Origin: G963663495 sp963663495
GTDB taxonomy: Bacteria; Bacteroidota; Rhodothermia; Rhodothermales; Bin80
NCBI GenBank assembly: GCA_963663495.1
Contig: OY760427.1
Coordinates: 3,844,001-3,908,000 of the forward strand
Direction of reading: 5' to 3'
DNA: 64,000 nucleotides
The notes beneath the pieces are model-generated. The model was not told the DNA's origin. It searched no databases and saw only the letters and a program-made list of their open reading frames with translations. Position numbers and translations under genes: made by a program. The number at the start of each line of letters is the position of its first letter. Position 1 is the first letter of the stretch. This document shows positions 25,884 to 34,036 of this stretch, piece after piece.

Positions 25884-27053
25884 ATGGCCACAACGCGCTC
25901 AGGACCCGTACTTTACTTTACACGCTTTCTTCCCAAGTACAGGTTTGCCATTATGGAACGCTTGAACAGCAGGATTGAAGGCCGGCTTATCGTCTGCGCG
26001 GGAGCCCCGCCTACGGGTTCCTCCCACGAGGCGCTCAGTGATCCCACGGACCGTTCGTTCAGGTCTATCCCCATGCATAACTGGTGGGTGCGGGGCGAAA
26101 CCGTACACATGCAACGATTCCTGCATGCCTTTCGTAGTGCCGGACCGCCCGCCGTTGTGCTGGCCGAGGAATCCCCCCGCTCCCTAACACTACCGTTGCT
26201 GCTGCGATACGCCGGCAGACAGGGTGCCGGGCGCGTTCTTTGGGGGCACTTTTCTTCAAACCGCCGGACGACGACACGGCGCCGACTTGCCGACCGCTAC
26301 CGTATTGCCCTGGCCCGTAGCGTTGAGGCCTGCGTTTGTTACACGCCATCGGTAAAGGCGATCCTGCAACCGTATGTGGATGACACATGCCTCTTTGTGG
26401 CGAACAACACGCTTGATACCGATTTGCTATTCGCCCAAAGGACAGTACTGCGCCAAGAAGGTCGGACGACAGTACGTCAGCGGTTGGGTTTGGCCAACAA
26501 GAGCCCCGTGCTCTTGTTCTTGGGGCGCCTGGAACCTGCAAAAGGCACGGACCTGCTCGTTGACATTCTGCGTGAGCTTCCATCTACCGCGTGTCTGATC
26601 ATTATCGGTTCAGGGCCGGAAGAGCGTAGGCTCCGCAGCACGATGCTGGGCAAGATTCCGCAAGAAGTACGGTTCCTGGGGGCTATAACCGAGCTTGAGA
26701 GATCCGCCCCCTACCTGTATTCAGCAGATGTACTTCTGAACCCTGGATATCTGGGCCTGAATGTAAACCATGCGTTCTCCTTCGGGCTACCGGTCGTTTC
26801 CAGGCAGTCGCCCGGGTCAGGAATTCGTTTTCACAGTCCAGAGGTGGACTACTTGGAGCCCGGCCAGAATGGGGAGCTTGCACCTTCTGACGCGCCATCC
26901 GCGTTTGCCGACGCCATCAACCTAGTCATGAAGGATCGCGACCGGTACTCCATTAATGCCCGGAAGTACGCAGAAAAGAACCTCACCGTAGACCGAATGG
27001 TTGATGGCCTGGAATTCGCGATCCGCCACGCGGAAGGCATCGCAAAGGGCTAG
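25884..27053 (+). CDS. Glycosyltransferase family 4 protein
   Basis: This GT-B glycosyltransferase of 389 aa has start ATG 25884 (MATTRSGPVLYFTRFLPKYR); in-frame reading upstream is probably not translated because it runs back into the IS1595 region. The C-terminal domain shows VLLFLGRLEPAKGTDLLVDIL, IIIGSGPEERRLRS and the E-x7-E-like NPGYLGLNVNHAFSFGLPVVS. It is probably the last gene of the polysaccharide locus, now separated from the rest by about 6 kb of IS sequence. Its stop codon TAG straddles the left end of the next IS. Confidence 0.87.
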   Translation: MATTRSGPVLYFTRFLPKYRFAIMERLNSRIEGRLIVCAGAPPTGSSHEALSDPTDRSFRSIPMHNWWVRGETVHMQRFLHAFRSAGPPAVVLAEESPRSLTLPLLLRYAGRQGAGRVLWGHFSSNRRTTTRRRLADRYRIALARSVEACVCYTPSVKAILQPYVDDTCLFVANNTLDTDLLFAQRTVLRQEGRTTVRQRLGLANKSPVLLFLGRLEPAKGTDLLVDILRELPSTACLIIIGSGPEERRLRSTMLGKIPQEVRFLGAITELERSAPYLYSADVLLNPGYLGLNVNHAFSFGLPVVSRQSPGSGIRFHSPEVDYLEPGQNGELAPSDAPSAFADAINLVMKDRDRYSINARKYAEKNLTVDRMVDGLEFAIRHAEGIAKG

Positions 27054-27385
27054 AGCCTTTTGCAAAACCCCGGTGTATTCGACGGTAGTGGCGACTAAAA
27101 TGTCAGGATTTTCGGGTTTTTCGACATTACGCCGGGAACATTGGCATGTGTTGCCTTTGGATCCAGATGTATTGGCGATCCATAGGCAATGAAGGCTTGC
27201 CGGGGGGTGATTCGGGGCAGAATCCGTGCTTTGTGGGCACACCTATGCCTAGCTCCTGCTTCGCACAAAACCTGATTAGCGCAATCTGCGTCTGGATTCC
27301 AGTCTTTATTGCACCATACGCAACAGCTGATCTACCGTCAGTACAAGCACGCCGAACATCAAGTGGCATGTCACCTTCTAGTGCC

Positions 27386-27777
27386 CACGCACCGAGACAC
27401 CCTAAACATCCATGTCATCATTCCAGCCCTCATACATCCCTTGAGACTGCGCACTTTGGATAGGATCGGTGCGCATTTTCACAGGGATAAACACACAGAG
27501 CCCGCCCGACATCATGTGCGTATAAACAACGCTTCCGGCTCCGACTGCAAGCGTGTGCGCCTTTCATTGTTCAAACCAGTTCGGGCCATCTTTAAGCACG
27601 CCGGCATGGGGTCGAAATAATCTGGTCAGGTCAGAGCTTCAAGGCTCCGCTGCTCGCTGCTCCGCCCTGAAGCTCTGACCTCCTCCTTTACACAATTTTA
27701 TATTATCATTCAGCCTGACAGTAGTTGACGTTGATCACCCAATAGGCAACGACATGAAAATTGTGAATATTGCAGGT
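27386..27777. other. Unassigned filler inside the mosaic IS, with a strong palindrome
   Basis: This 390-bp stretch replaces the central coding part of the IS5/IS1182-like element. I recognise no coding region. It holds a perfect 13-bp inverted repeat at 27629-27680 and ends with TGAATATTGCAGG (27764-27776), the same 13 bases that form the right end of IS1380. Confidence 0.55.
27629..27680. repeat. Perfect 13-bp inverted repeat (REP-like hairpin)
   Basis: GGTCAGAGCTTCA at 27629-27641 is exactly complementary to TGAAGCTCTGACC at 27668-27680, with an additional GGC/GCC pair set inside (27643-27645 and 27664-27666) and an 18-nt loop rich in GCT. It could be a REP/BIME-type palindrome, a terminator without a T-tract, or an IS-associated hairpin. 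Only one copy is visible in the window. Confidence 0.75.
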
Positions 27778-27781
27778 TAAG

Positions 27782-28425
27782 GGGCAGAAAGATGGTGCGC
27801 TTATAATACCCGTTCCACTTGCTGCCCTGCTGCTTGCCATGCGTATCTACCGGTACAACGTCCACATCAAAGACCACCTCGGGGCGGCGCTTCCCGCCAC
27901 CACGCTGCAGCAGGTACTCCATGGCGAATGTCTCTGCAAAAGGCGCAACTTCTTGAAATTCTTTTTCCCGGCCAACATGCGCACGAAGCGAGACATGGTT
28001 GGCTGGGATGCCAAGGACCTATCGCCCTGTAAAGCCTCCATACCCCTTTTGGAAGAAGTGGCCACGCGCATGGCGGGGTCCCTTCGAAGCTTGTCCGCAT
28101 CTGACTGACGTCCCCACCCCTGCACATGTTGCAGCAGGTACTGCCGCACTAACTCCTCAAGGCTATGCGTAATCCGAGCTTGGGACCGATTGTCCTTAAG
28201 CACGGAAGTGAGTCGGCATGCCAAGGTGCTGATCACCATGAGCAGGCGCATAGGAATGACGCCCGCATCCGATGTTAGATTATCGGTCTTGGAGCGTACA
28301 ACTTTGACGGATTTATTGAACTGGCAAGCGAACAGAAGGTTGGATTTGGGATCTTGCATCGGGTGTGTTACAGGGTGAATGGGTATTGGGGTTTCTGAAC
28401 GTTTGAGCGTCGCACAGGATCCCAT
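27782..28425 (-). pseudogene. IS1380 transposase, N-terminal half (inverted, frameshifted)
   Basis: This reads from MGSCATLKRSETPIPIHPVT through LASQPTMSRFVRMLAGKKNFKK as in copy 1. One T is missing from a homopolymer near codon 166 (GCGCCTTTTG against GCGCCTTTTTG), so the frame shifts before the first catalytic Asp. It is separated from, and opposite in orientation to, its C-terminal half. Confidence 0.85.
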
Positions 28426-28512
28426 TCAAACCGTGTATAGTCAACATATTACACCATAATATTAAACGACGATTCCCCGCCACTTAACTCCCTTATGAAT
28501 AAGGGAGGCTTA

Positions 28513-29384
28513 TCGCCATATGCGGTGAGTCGGGCGACATGTTGGGGGCGGAATTGCGAGGGGGCACGCAGAATGTGGTGAAGGACTGCTACGGTTTCAT
28601 TCGACGCATTGGGCTGGCATTGCGTGAACATGTGGCCGACAAGGTCATTGTCCGATTGGACGCAGGCTTCAACAGTGGCGAGTTATGTGATAAGCTGGAG
28701 AACGACTGTATCGGCTATGTGATGCGTCTGAAAGGAAACGATGTGATTGACGGGCTTGCGGCGCCTCATTTGGAGGGTGATCAGCCGTCGGACGAATGCT
28801 ACCACGAACTGCGCTACCGTGCAAAGTGCTGGTCCGTAGAGCTTCGTGTGGTGCTCGTGGTTGTTCCGGTGCCGGGAGAGCTTTTTCCGCGGCATTTCTA
28901 TCTGATCACCGATCTGAATGCAGAAGCCTATCCGGCAGAGCAGCTTGTGAATCTGTACAGGAAGAGAGGAAAGGCGGAAAAGCACTTCGGGGAGCTGAAT
29001 GCGGCTTGCTCCATGGCGCTGTCTTCGGTTCCCCGTCCGAAGACACACTATAAGGGCCGGCCTGTAGTGCGGGAGCCTGATGGGTCGGAACAGGATGAGT
29101 CGGAACAGGAAGCCGAGATCCGAGCCGAGAACGAGGTCCGGCTACAGGTATACCTTCTGACGTATCAGCTCATGCATGTGGGGCGCTGCCTTATGCGGGA
29201 GCCTGACGAATCCCAGATAAGTCTGAGCACCTATCGCGAGCGTGTACTCAAGGTGGGGGCCCGCTTCGTACAACACGCGCGCAACATCGTTATCCACATT
29301 GCCGCCAGCGCAGATGCTGCATGGGAGCAATGTTGGCGACGTTATTGTCAACTCACATGGATCACGCTTCCCATGAAGAGCTAG
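28513..29384 (+). pseudogene. IS1380 transposase, C-terminal half
   Basis: This contains the second catalytic Asp (VIVRLDAGFNSGEL) and the Glu (KAEKHFGELN) but lacks the first Asp, which is in the inverted half. Internal ATG 28539 (MLGAELRGG) could start a peptide but not an active transposase. Only two units of the acidic pentapeptide repeat are present. Confidence 0.85.
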
Positions 29385-29650
29385 CCAAGTCATCTTTGCG
29401 CCTGCGCTCCGACACCGCAGGCGCCCAACGCGGAAAGCGGAATGAGAAGGTAGGCGGAGGTGTGTCTACCCGACAGACGCATTCCCAAAATCTCGGTAAT
29501 GTGATCGCTATCGTGTCGGGAAAAGGGCCTAAACTGGTGTTTTCAGCCCCTCTCATGGTCGTCCCTACGCATGAACAACTCACAATCGGTCCTGCAGGTA
29601 CCGAAACAGCACTATTAGACCCGAACAGGGTACGACATGAATATTGCAGG

Positions 29651-30075
29651 TGCAGCGTTGGATCCGAACGCAATCGCTCCACAACGCTCTGGTTGTATCC
29701 ATGTTGAACACCATCTTTGCCAAGAACGCCCGGGTATACCCCCGGAGCACTGAGCAGAAAGCGCTCAACTCGCATCATCTCCAGTACCGAGAGCGGCTTC
29801 TTATGGCGCCTTTCCAAGGGGCCAACCGTTTTCTCCACCCAGGGAAAAAGCTCCCGTTGGCAGCTGATCCAAAAACTGCGTAACTTAGAATTGGTGGGCG
29901 TGAGAACCTTCGTTTTTTGCGAGTTTAGTTTCTCCTCCAAGGATACCTGACACGGAGGTTCCAGGCCCTCAATTGTGCTTGCTAGCACACATTCCCATGG
30001 CCTGGAGAATCCTCCATCTGCACCCGCCGAGCAGTCAAATCTACCTGACCGGCCAGCTATCTTAGGAAATCGCAT
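29651..30075 (-). pseudogene. IS5/IS1182-like transposase, N-terminal fragment
   Basis: This matches the N-terminal part of the transposase at 48144: LEGLEPPCQVSLEEKLNSQKTK, FWISCQRELFPWVEKTVGPLE and VVERLRSDPTL. It is shifted in places and is cut at 29650 by the right end of the IS1380 copy. No catalytic residues remain in this piece. Confidence 0.8.
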
Positions 30076-30120
30076 CTTCAGACAAACACACCCCGATTCG
30101 AGGGTTTTGCAAAAGGCTCG

Positions 30121-31614
30121 CTAGTCTATATCCCCCATCATTCGCTTCACCGGGCGGGCCAGGAGCAGCGCAACGATCCCTGCACCTGCAACAAGGATAG
30201 CTACAAACTCAAAAAGCTCCGCGGACGAGGTTGTTTCCAGCCTGCCTGCCACAAGCCCCGCAAACAGGTTCCCCAAGGCCGCAGCAATAAACCAGAGCCC
30301 CATCATCTGTCCGACACGTCCCTTCGGGGCCAGCTTGGTGACCGACGATAAGCCGACAGGACTCAAGCACAGCTCGCCAACGGTGTGCAGGAAGTAGGTT
30401 ACGACCAGCCATGCGGGCGAAACACCGTCCGTACCGACGGAATTGGCAGCTCCCCATGCGACCACAAAAAATCCGGCCGAAAGCCCCAGAAGACCCAACG
30501 CAAACTTGTACGGGATGGACGGATTCCTGTTAATCTTCGCAAGAAATATCCACAGCGACCCGAATACCGGAGCCAGCACAATGATGAATAATGCGTTGAC
30601 TGACTGCAACCAGCTTGCCGGCACCTCCGCGAAACCAAGGTCCCGATTGGTGTGCTCGGATGCGAATAGGTTTAGTGACGTTCCCGCCTGCTCAAAACCG
30701 GACCAGAAGACCGCTGCCAACAGCACGAGCCAGAAAATTACTACCAACCGCTTCCGATCCAAGGCCGTGTGATCCCGGTGGCGCAACAAGTACCAAAAAT
30801 ACACCACCACCACGCCAATTACCGCGTAGCCAAGCAAGGAAGCCACAACCTCCAACGACAGCCACTCCAACAAGAAGTACCCTCCTCCGACGACAAGCAC
30901 AGAGATTATGCTGATTGAACTAATGGCTTTGCGGCCGCGCTGCTTGAGGATCTCTTCAGGCTCATCAAGTATTCCGACCCCTTCCAGATACCGCCCCCCC
31001 AAACGATACTGGACCAGCCCCAATACCATTCCCACGCCGGCTAGGGAAAAGCCCCAGTGCCAGTTGAATCCCTCTCCCAGCAGTCCCGCCAGAATCGGCC
31101 CGAGAAAGGCTCCGAGGTTAATCCCTGTATAAAAGATTGAGAACCCCGCATCCCGCCGTGCACCTCCTTCGGGATACAAGTCAGCAACCATGGTGCTGAC
31201 ATTAGGCTTAAGTAGTCCTGTGCCGATGACAATCAGTACCAATCCCAGAAAAAAGCTGGGGTGATCGGGCAGCCCGATCAAGGGGCCGGCCATGGCGAAG
31301 TGTCCGGCGGCAATGATGCAACCGCCCACGAATACGGCTCTGCGCTGTCCCCATATGTGGTCTGCAATCCACCCGCCGGGTAGTGCCAGCACGTAGACGA
31401 AGAACGTGTACAATCCATACACTGCACCCGCTACCCCTACAGAAAAACCCAGTCCAGGATTAACAGATGTCGAGGCTGCTGTCATAAAGAGCACGAGAAG
31501 AGCTCGCATCCCATAGTAGCTGAAGCGTTCCCACATCTCTGTGAAGAACAACGTCGATAACCCCCGTGGATGGCCAAACCAAGTCGGGCTGGGAGAGCGT
31601 TCCGTGTTTCCCAT
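30121..31614 (-). CDS. POT/PTR family proton-dependent peptide transporter
   Basis: This 497-aa major-facilitator protein has about 12-14 membrane helices. It opens with the POT signature FFTEMWERFSYYGMRALLVLFM (the conserved E-x-x-E-R-F motif on helix 1). The second PTR2 signature region FSIFYTGINLGAFLGPIL lies near residue 165. POT transporters import di- and tripeptides with protons. The gene is divergent from aspS with a 136-bp spacer. Its stop codon once overlapped that of the convergent glycosyltransferase in a CTAG, now separated by an IS. Confidence 0.92.
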   Translation of the reverse strand: MGNTERSPSPTWFGHPRGLSTLFFTEMWERFSYYGMRALLVLFMTAASTSVNPGLGFSVGVAGAVYGLYTFFVYVLALPGGWIADHIWGQRRAVFVGGCIIAAGHFAMAGPLIGLPDHPSFFLGLVLIVIGTGLLKPNVSTMVADLYPEGGARRDAGFSIFYTGINLGAFLGPILAGLLGEGFNWHWGFSLAGVGMVLGLVQYRLGGRYLEGVGILDEPEEILKQRGRKAISSISIISVLVVGGGYFLLEWLSLEVVASLLGYAVIGVVVVYFWYLLRHRDHTALDRKRLVVIFWLVLLAAVFWSGFEQAGTSLNLFASEHTNRDLGFAEVPASWLQSVNALFIIVLAPVFGSLWIFLAKINRNPSIPYKFALGLLGLSAGFFVVAWGAANSVGTDGVSPAWLVVTYFLHTVGELCLSPVGLSSVTKLAPKGRVGQMMGLWFIAAALGNLFAGLVAGRLETTSSAELFEFVAILVAGAGIVALLLARPVKRMMGDID

Positions 31615-31750
31615 CGTGCAGATTCCAGATGTGGTCTGCTGTCAAGATATTGTATGCGCCCATCATTAATTCAACGGAAAATTCAGCATACGCGGGAATC
31701 CTACGGGCGGGGGTAACCTGTACAAGGGGATTTTCGTCCGAGCGGATGCC

Positions 31751-33589
31751 ATGACCACAACTCTCAGCAAAGTCTCCGTGTGCGACACGCACGGAGAACG
31801 CACACACCACTGCAGTGCCATCATAGGAAGTGACATTGGGAAGGCTGTAGTACTTAAGGGGTGGGTGGATACGCGGCGTGACCTGGGTGGGGTAATCTTT
31901 ATTGACCTCCGGGACCGGTGGGGGTTGACGCAGGTAGTTTTCTCTCCTCAGGATGACGCTGGCGCGCATCGGCTCGCAGACTCTCTGCGTAAAGAATACG
32001 TTATTTCTGTTGCCGGGACCGTTCGGCAACGAAGCGTTGAGACAGTGAATCCCAAGCTTGCAACGGGAACGCTCGAGGTCCGTGCGAAAGATTTACTGAT
32101 CCTCAGCGTATCCAAACCCCTGCCCTTCCCGGTTGCCACGCAAGGTGGTCACACGACCTTGGCGGGCGAGGATCTAAGGCTTCGGTACCGGTACCTGGAC
32201 CTGCGTCGCCCTGACCTCCAGGCAAGGCTGCTGGTTCGGCACAAGCTGTACCAGGTTCTCCACCGCTACTTTGACGCAGAGGACTTTGTGGAGGTGGAAA
32301 CCCCGACACTAATGAAGTCAACCCCGGAGGGCGCCCGTGACTACTTGGTGCCGAGTCGCGTGCATCCCGGTCATTTTTATGCATTACCGCAGAGCCCGCA
32401 GACATACAAGCAACTCTTGATGGTGGCGGGGCTGGACCGATACATACAGATAGTCAAGTGTTTTCGCGATGAGGACCTGCGCGCCGACCGGCAGCCGGAA
32501 TTTACGCAGATAGATGTGGAGATGACCTTTGCCACGGAACCCATGATATTCCGTCTGGTGGAGGGGCTCATGAAGACCGTTTGGAAAGAGATTCTGAGGC
32601 AGAATCTTGAGGCCCCGTTTACACATTTGACGTACGACGAGGCGTTAGCCAGGTACGGGTCTGATAAGCCTGACTTGCGCTTTGGACTCCCGATCGTGGA
32701 TATTGGCGATGTCTTTGAGGGGTCGGGGTTTCGTGTGTTTGATGCGACGCTGCGTGCAGGGGGCACCATCCTCGCGCTGGTAGCTCCGGGTATGGGCGAT
32801 CAGGGACGCGGCTACATGGATCGTCTGGATAAGCAGACGGTGCGCCGCGACATTGGCGCAGGCGGGCTGATCTACGTCCGGCTGCCGTCAAACGGCGACA
32901 CGTATACATCTTCGGTGAAGGAACATGTTCTGCCTGCCCGGTTCGTTGAGGTTGCCATCAGGCAATCTGGTGCCGCAAGCGGGGATCTGCTGCTAATTCT
33001 GGCAGGGAAACGACCTACGGTGCACTTCCAGATGGGAGCATTACGCCTGCATATGGGGCGTGAGCTGGATCTGATTCCACCAGGCGATACGTACAAGTTT
33101 GTGTGGGTGACGGATTTTCCGCTCCTGGAGCATGATGTAGGCCGAGGGCGCTACACCGCCATGCATCACCCGTTCACATCACCGTGCGCTGAGGATATGC
33201 ACCACCTTGCGTCGAATCCCGGGGATGCTCGCGCGCGCGCCTACGACTTGGTGTTGAACGGTCACGAGATTGGCGGTGGCTCCATCCGGATACACAATCC
33301 CGAGGTGCAGAAGCAGGTGTTTCGGCTTCTTGGCATCAGCGACGACGAGGCGCAGAAGCGGTTTGGTTTTCTTTTGGAGGCATTGCAGTTCGGGGCTCCT
33401 CCGCACGGCGGCATTGCACTTGGCCTGGACCGACTGGTGATGTTGCTCACTCAGACCCCGTCCTTGCGGGATGTGATTGCGTTTCCAAAGACTCAGAGTG
33501 CGCAGGAGCCTATGTCCAACACGCCTGCAGATGTGGACGACGCACAGCTGGAGGCGCTGCATATCCGCCTTCGTCTTGAGCACAAATAG
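31751..33589 (+). CDS. aspS: Aspartyl-tRNA synthetase
   Basis: This is a class IIb aminoacyl-tRNA synthetase of 612 aa, the full bacterial length with the GAD insertion domain. The N-terminal OB anticodon-binding fold shows VVLKGWVDTRRDLGGVIFIDLRD. Motif 2 is FRDEDLRADRQPEFTQIDVEM and motif 3 is GGIALGLDRLVMLL near residue 558. All catalytic elements are intact. The start ATG 31751 lies in the sequence gccATGACC. Whether it is discriminating or also charges tRNA-Asn cannot be read from the sequence without gatCAB context. Confidence 0.96.
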   Translation: MTTTLSKVSVCDTHGERTHHCSAIIGSDIGKAVVLKGWVDTRRDLGGVIFIDLRDRWGLTQVVFSPQDDAGAHRLADSLRKEYVISVAGTVRQRSVETVNPKLATGTLEVRAKDLLILSVSKPLPFPVATQGGHTTLAGEDLRLRYRYLDLRRPDLQARLLVRHKLYQVLHRYFDAEDFVEVETPTLMKSTPEGARDYLVPSRVHPGHFYALPQSPQTYKQLLMVAGLDRYIQIVKCFRDEDLRADRQPEFTQIDVEMTFATEPMIFRLVEGLMKTVWKEILRQNLEAPFTHLTYDEALARYGSDKPDLRFGLPIVDIGDVFEGSGFRVFDATLRAGGTILALVAPGMGDQGRGYMDRLDKQTVRRDIGAGGLIYVRLPSNGDTYTSSVKEHVLPARFVEVAIRQSGAASGDLLLILAGKRPTVHFQMGALRLHMGRELDLIPPGDTYKFVWVTDFPLLEHDVGRGRYTAMHHPFTSPCAEDMHHLASNPGDARARAYDLVLNGHEIGGGSIRIHNPEVQKQVFRLLGISDDEAQKRFGFLLEALQFGAPPHGGIALGLDRLVMLLTQTPSLRDVIAFPKTQSAQEPMSNTPADVDDAQLEALHIRLRLEHK

Positions 33590-33612
33590 TCTCGCTCGCC
33601 TTATTCAGACAT

Positions 33613-33969
33613 ATTCATTGGGAGTCCTGGGAGGATTGGATTGACACGTTCGGTATCACCATTGACCGTCCGTATGGCTCACCGCATCCGACCTTCCCTG
33701 ATATTATCTATCCGATGAACTACGGATACGTAAACCGAACCCTCGGGACCGACGGAAGCGAGGTGGACATCTTTGTGGGTTCGGCGAACAATGGTCTGGT
33801 GGGCATGATTCTTACCCGCGACCACCGAAAAAATGACCGAGAAGCCAAGTTGTTGTACCACTGCCTGCCGGAGGAGGTATATCTGGCCCACGGATTCCTG
33901 AACTTTGACCAGCGGTTTATGGACGGACGACTCGTGATGCGCCATCCTATGCATGAGTTGTGGGTGTGA
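33613..33969 (+). CDS. Small inorganic-pyrophosphatase-like protein with probable ATT start
   Basis: The frame reads IHWESWEDWIDTFGITIDRP then YGSPHPTFPDIIYPMNYGYV and ends ELWV with TGA 33967-33969. It resembles small bacterial pyrophosphatase-like proteins (IDRPKGS.HPRYPDIIYP.DYGY and DGEGIDVWVGS patterns). The conserved region begins about 34 codons before the first ATG (33715), and there is no ATG, GTG, TTG or CTG in that frame between it and the upstream stop at 33577-33579. ATT 33613 fits the family's expected N-terminus. Alternatively the gene has lost its start. It follows aspS by 23 bp. Biochemical pyrophosphatase activity of this small group is not certain. Confidence 0.7.
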   Translation: MHWESWEDWIDTFGITIDRPYGSPHPTFPDIIYPMNYGYVNRTLGTDGSEVDIFVGSANNGLVGMILTRDHRKNDREAKLLYHCLPEEVYLAHGFLNFDQRFMDGRLVMRHPMHELWV

Positions 33970-33975
33970 TAGTTC

Positions 33976-34011
33976 TTTTGTGCATCAAATCGCTACGAAG
34001 AAAGTATATTG
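33976..34011 (+). promoter_or_regulatory. Possible Bacteroidota-type promoter for the tRNA genes
   Basis: TTTTG at 33976-33980 and TATATTG at 34005-34011 resemble the -33 TTTG and -7 TAnnTTTG elements, 26 nt upstream of the tRNA-Lys 5' end. The spacing is slightly long, so this is tentative. Confidence 0.25.
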
Positions 34012-34036
34012 CGGCCGTGTAGTTCTATGACATTCT

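Larger units (their letters stand above)
27778..29650. mobile_element. IS1380-family element, copy 2 with inverted 5' half
   Basis: The 3' half (28509-29650, plus strand) matches 20656-21902 of copy 1 apart from seven fewer 15-bp units. The 5' half, including the left terminal repeat, is present but inverted (27782-28508). CTTA is found at both junctions, as TAAG at 27778-27781 and CTTA at 28509-28512. This is the pattern expected if the left end attacked an internal site of the same element. The element is embedded in the IS5/IS1182-like copy 2. Confidence 0.88.
27053..30119 (-). mobile_element. IS5/IS1182-like element, copy 2 (mosaic, GCTA duplication)
   Basis: The ends GAGCCTTTTGCAAAACCC (27053) and its complement (to 30119) match the element at 48013-51873. 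A 4-bp GCTA flanks both sides (27049-27052 and 30120-30123). Only the transposase N-terminal part (29651-30075) and the C-terminal end (27053-27385, matching 49470-49560 and 51636-51873 of the other copy) survive. The middle is replaced by unrelated sequence plus a rearranged IS1380. The insertion lies exactly between two convergent genes. Confidence 0.85.
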
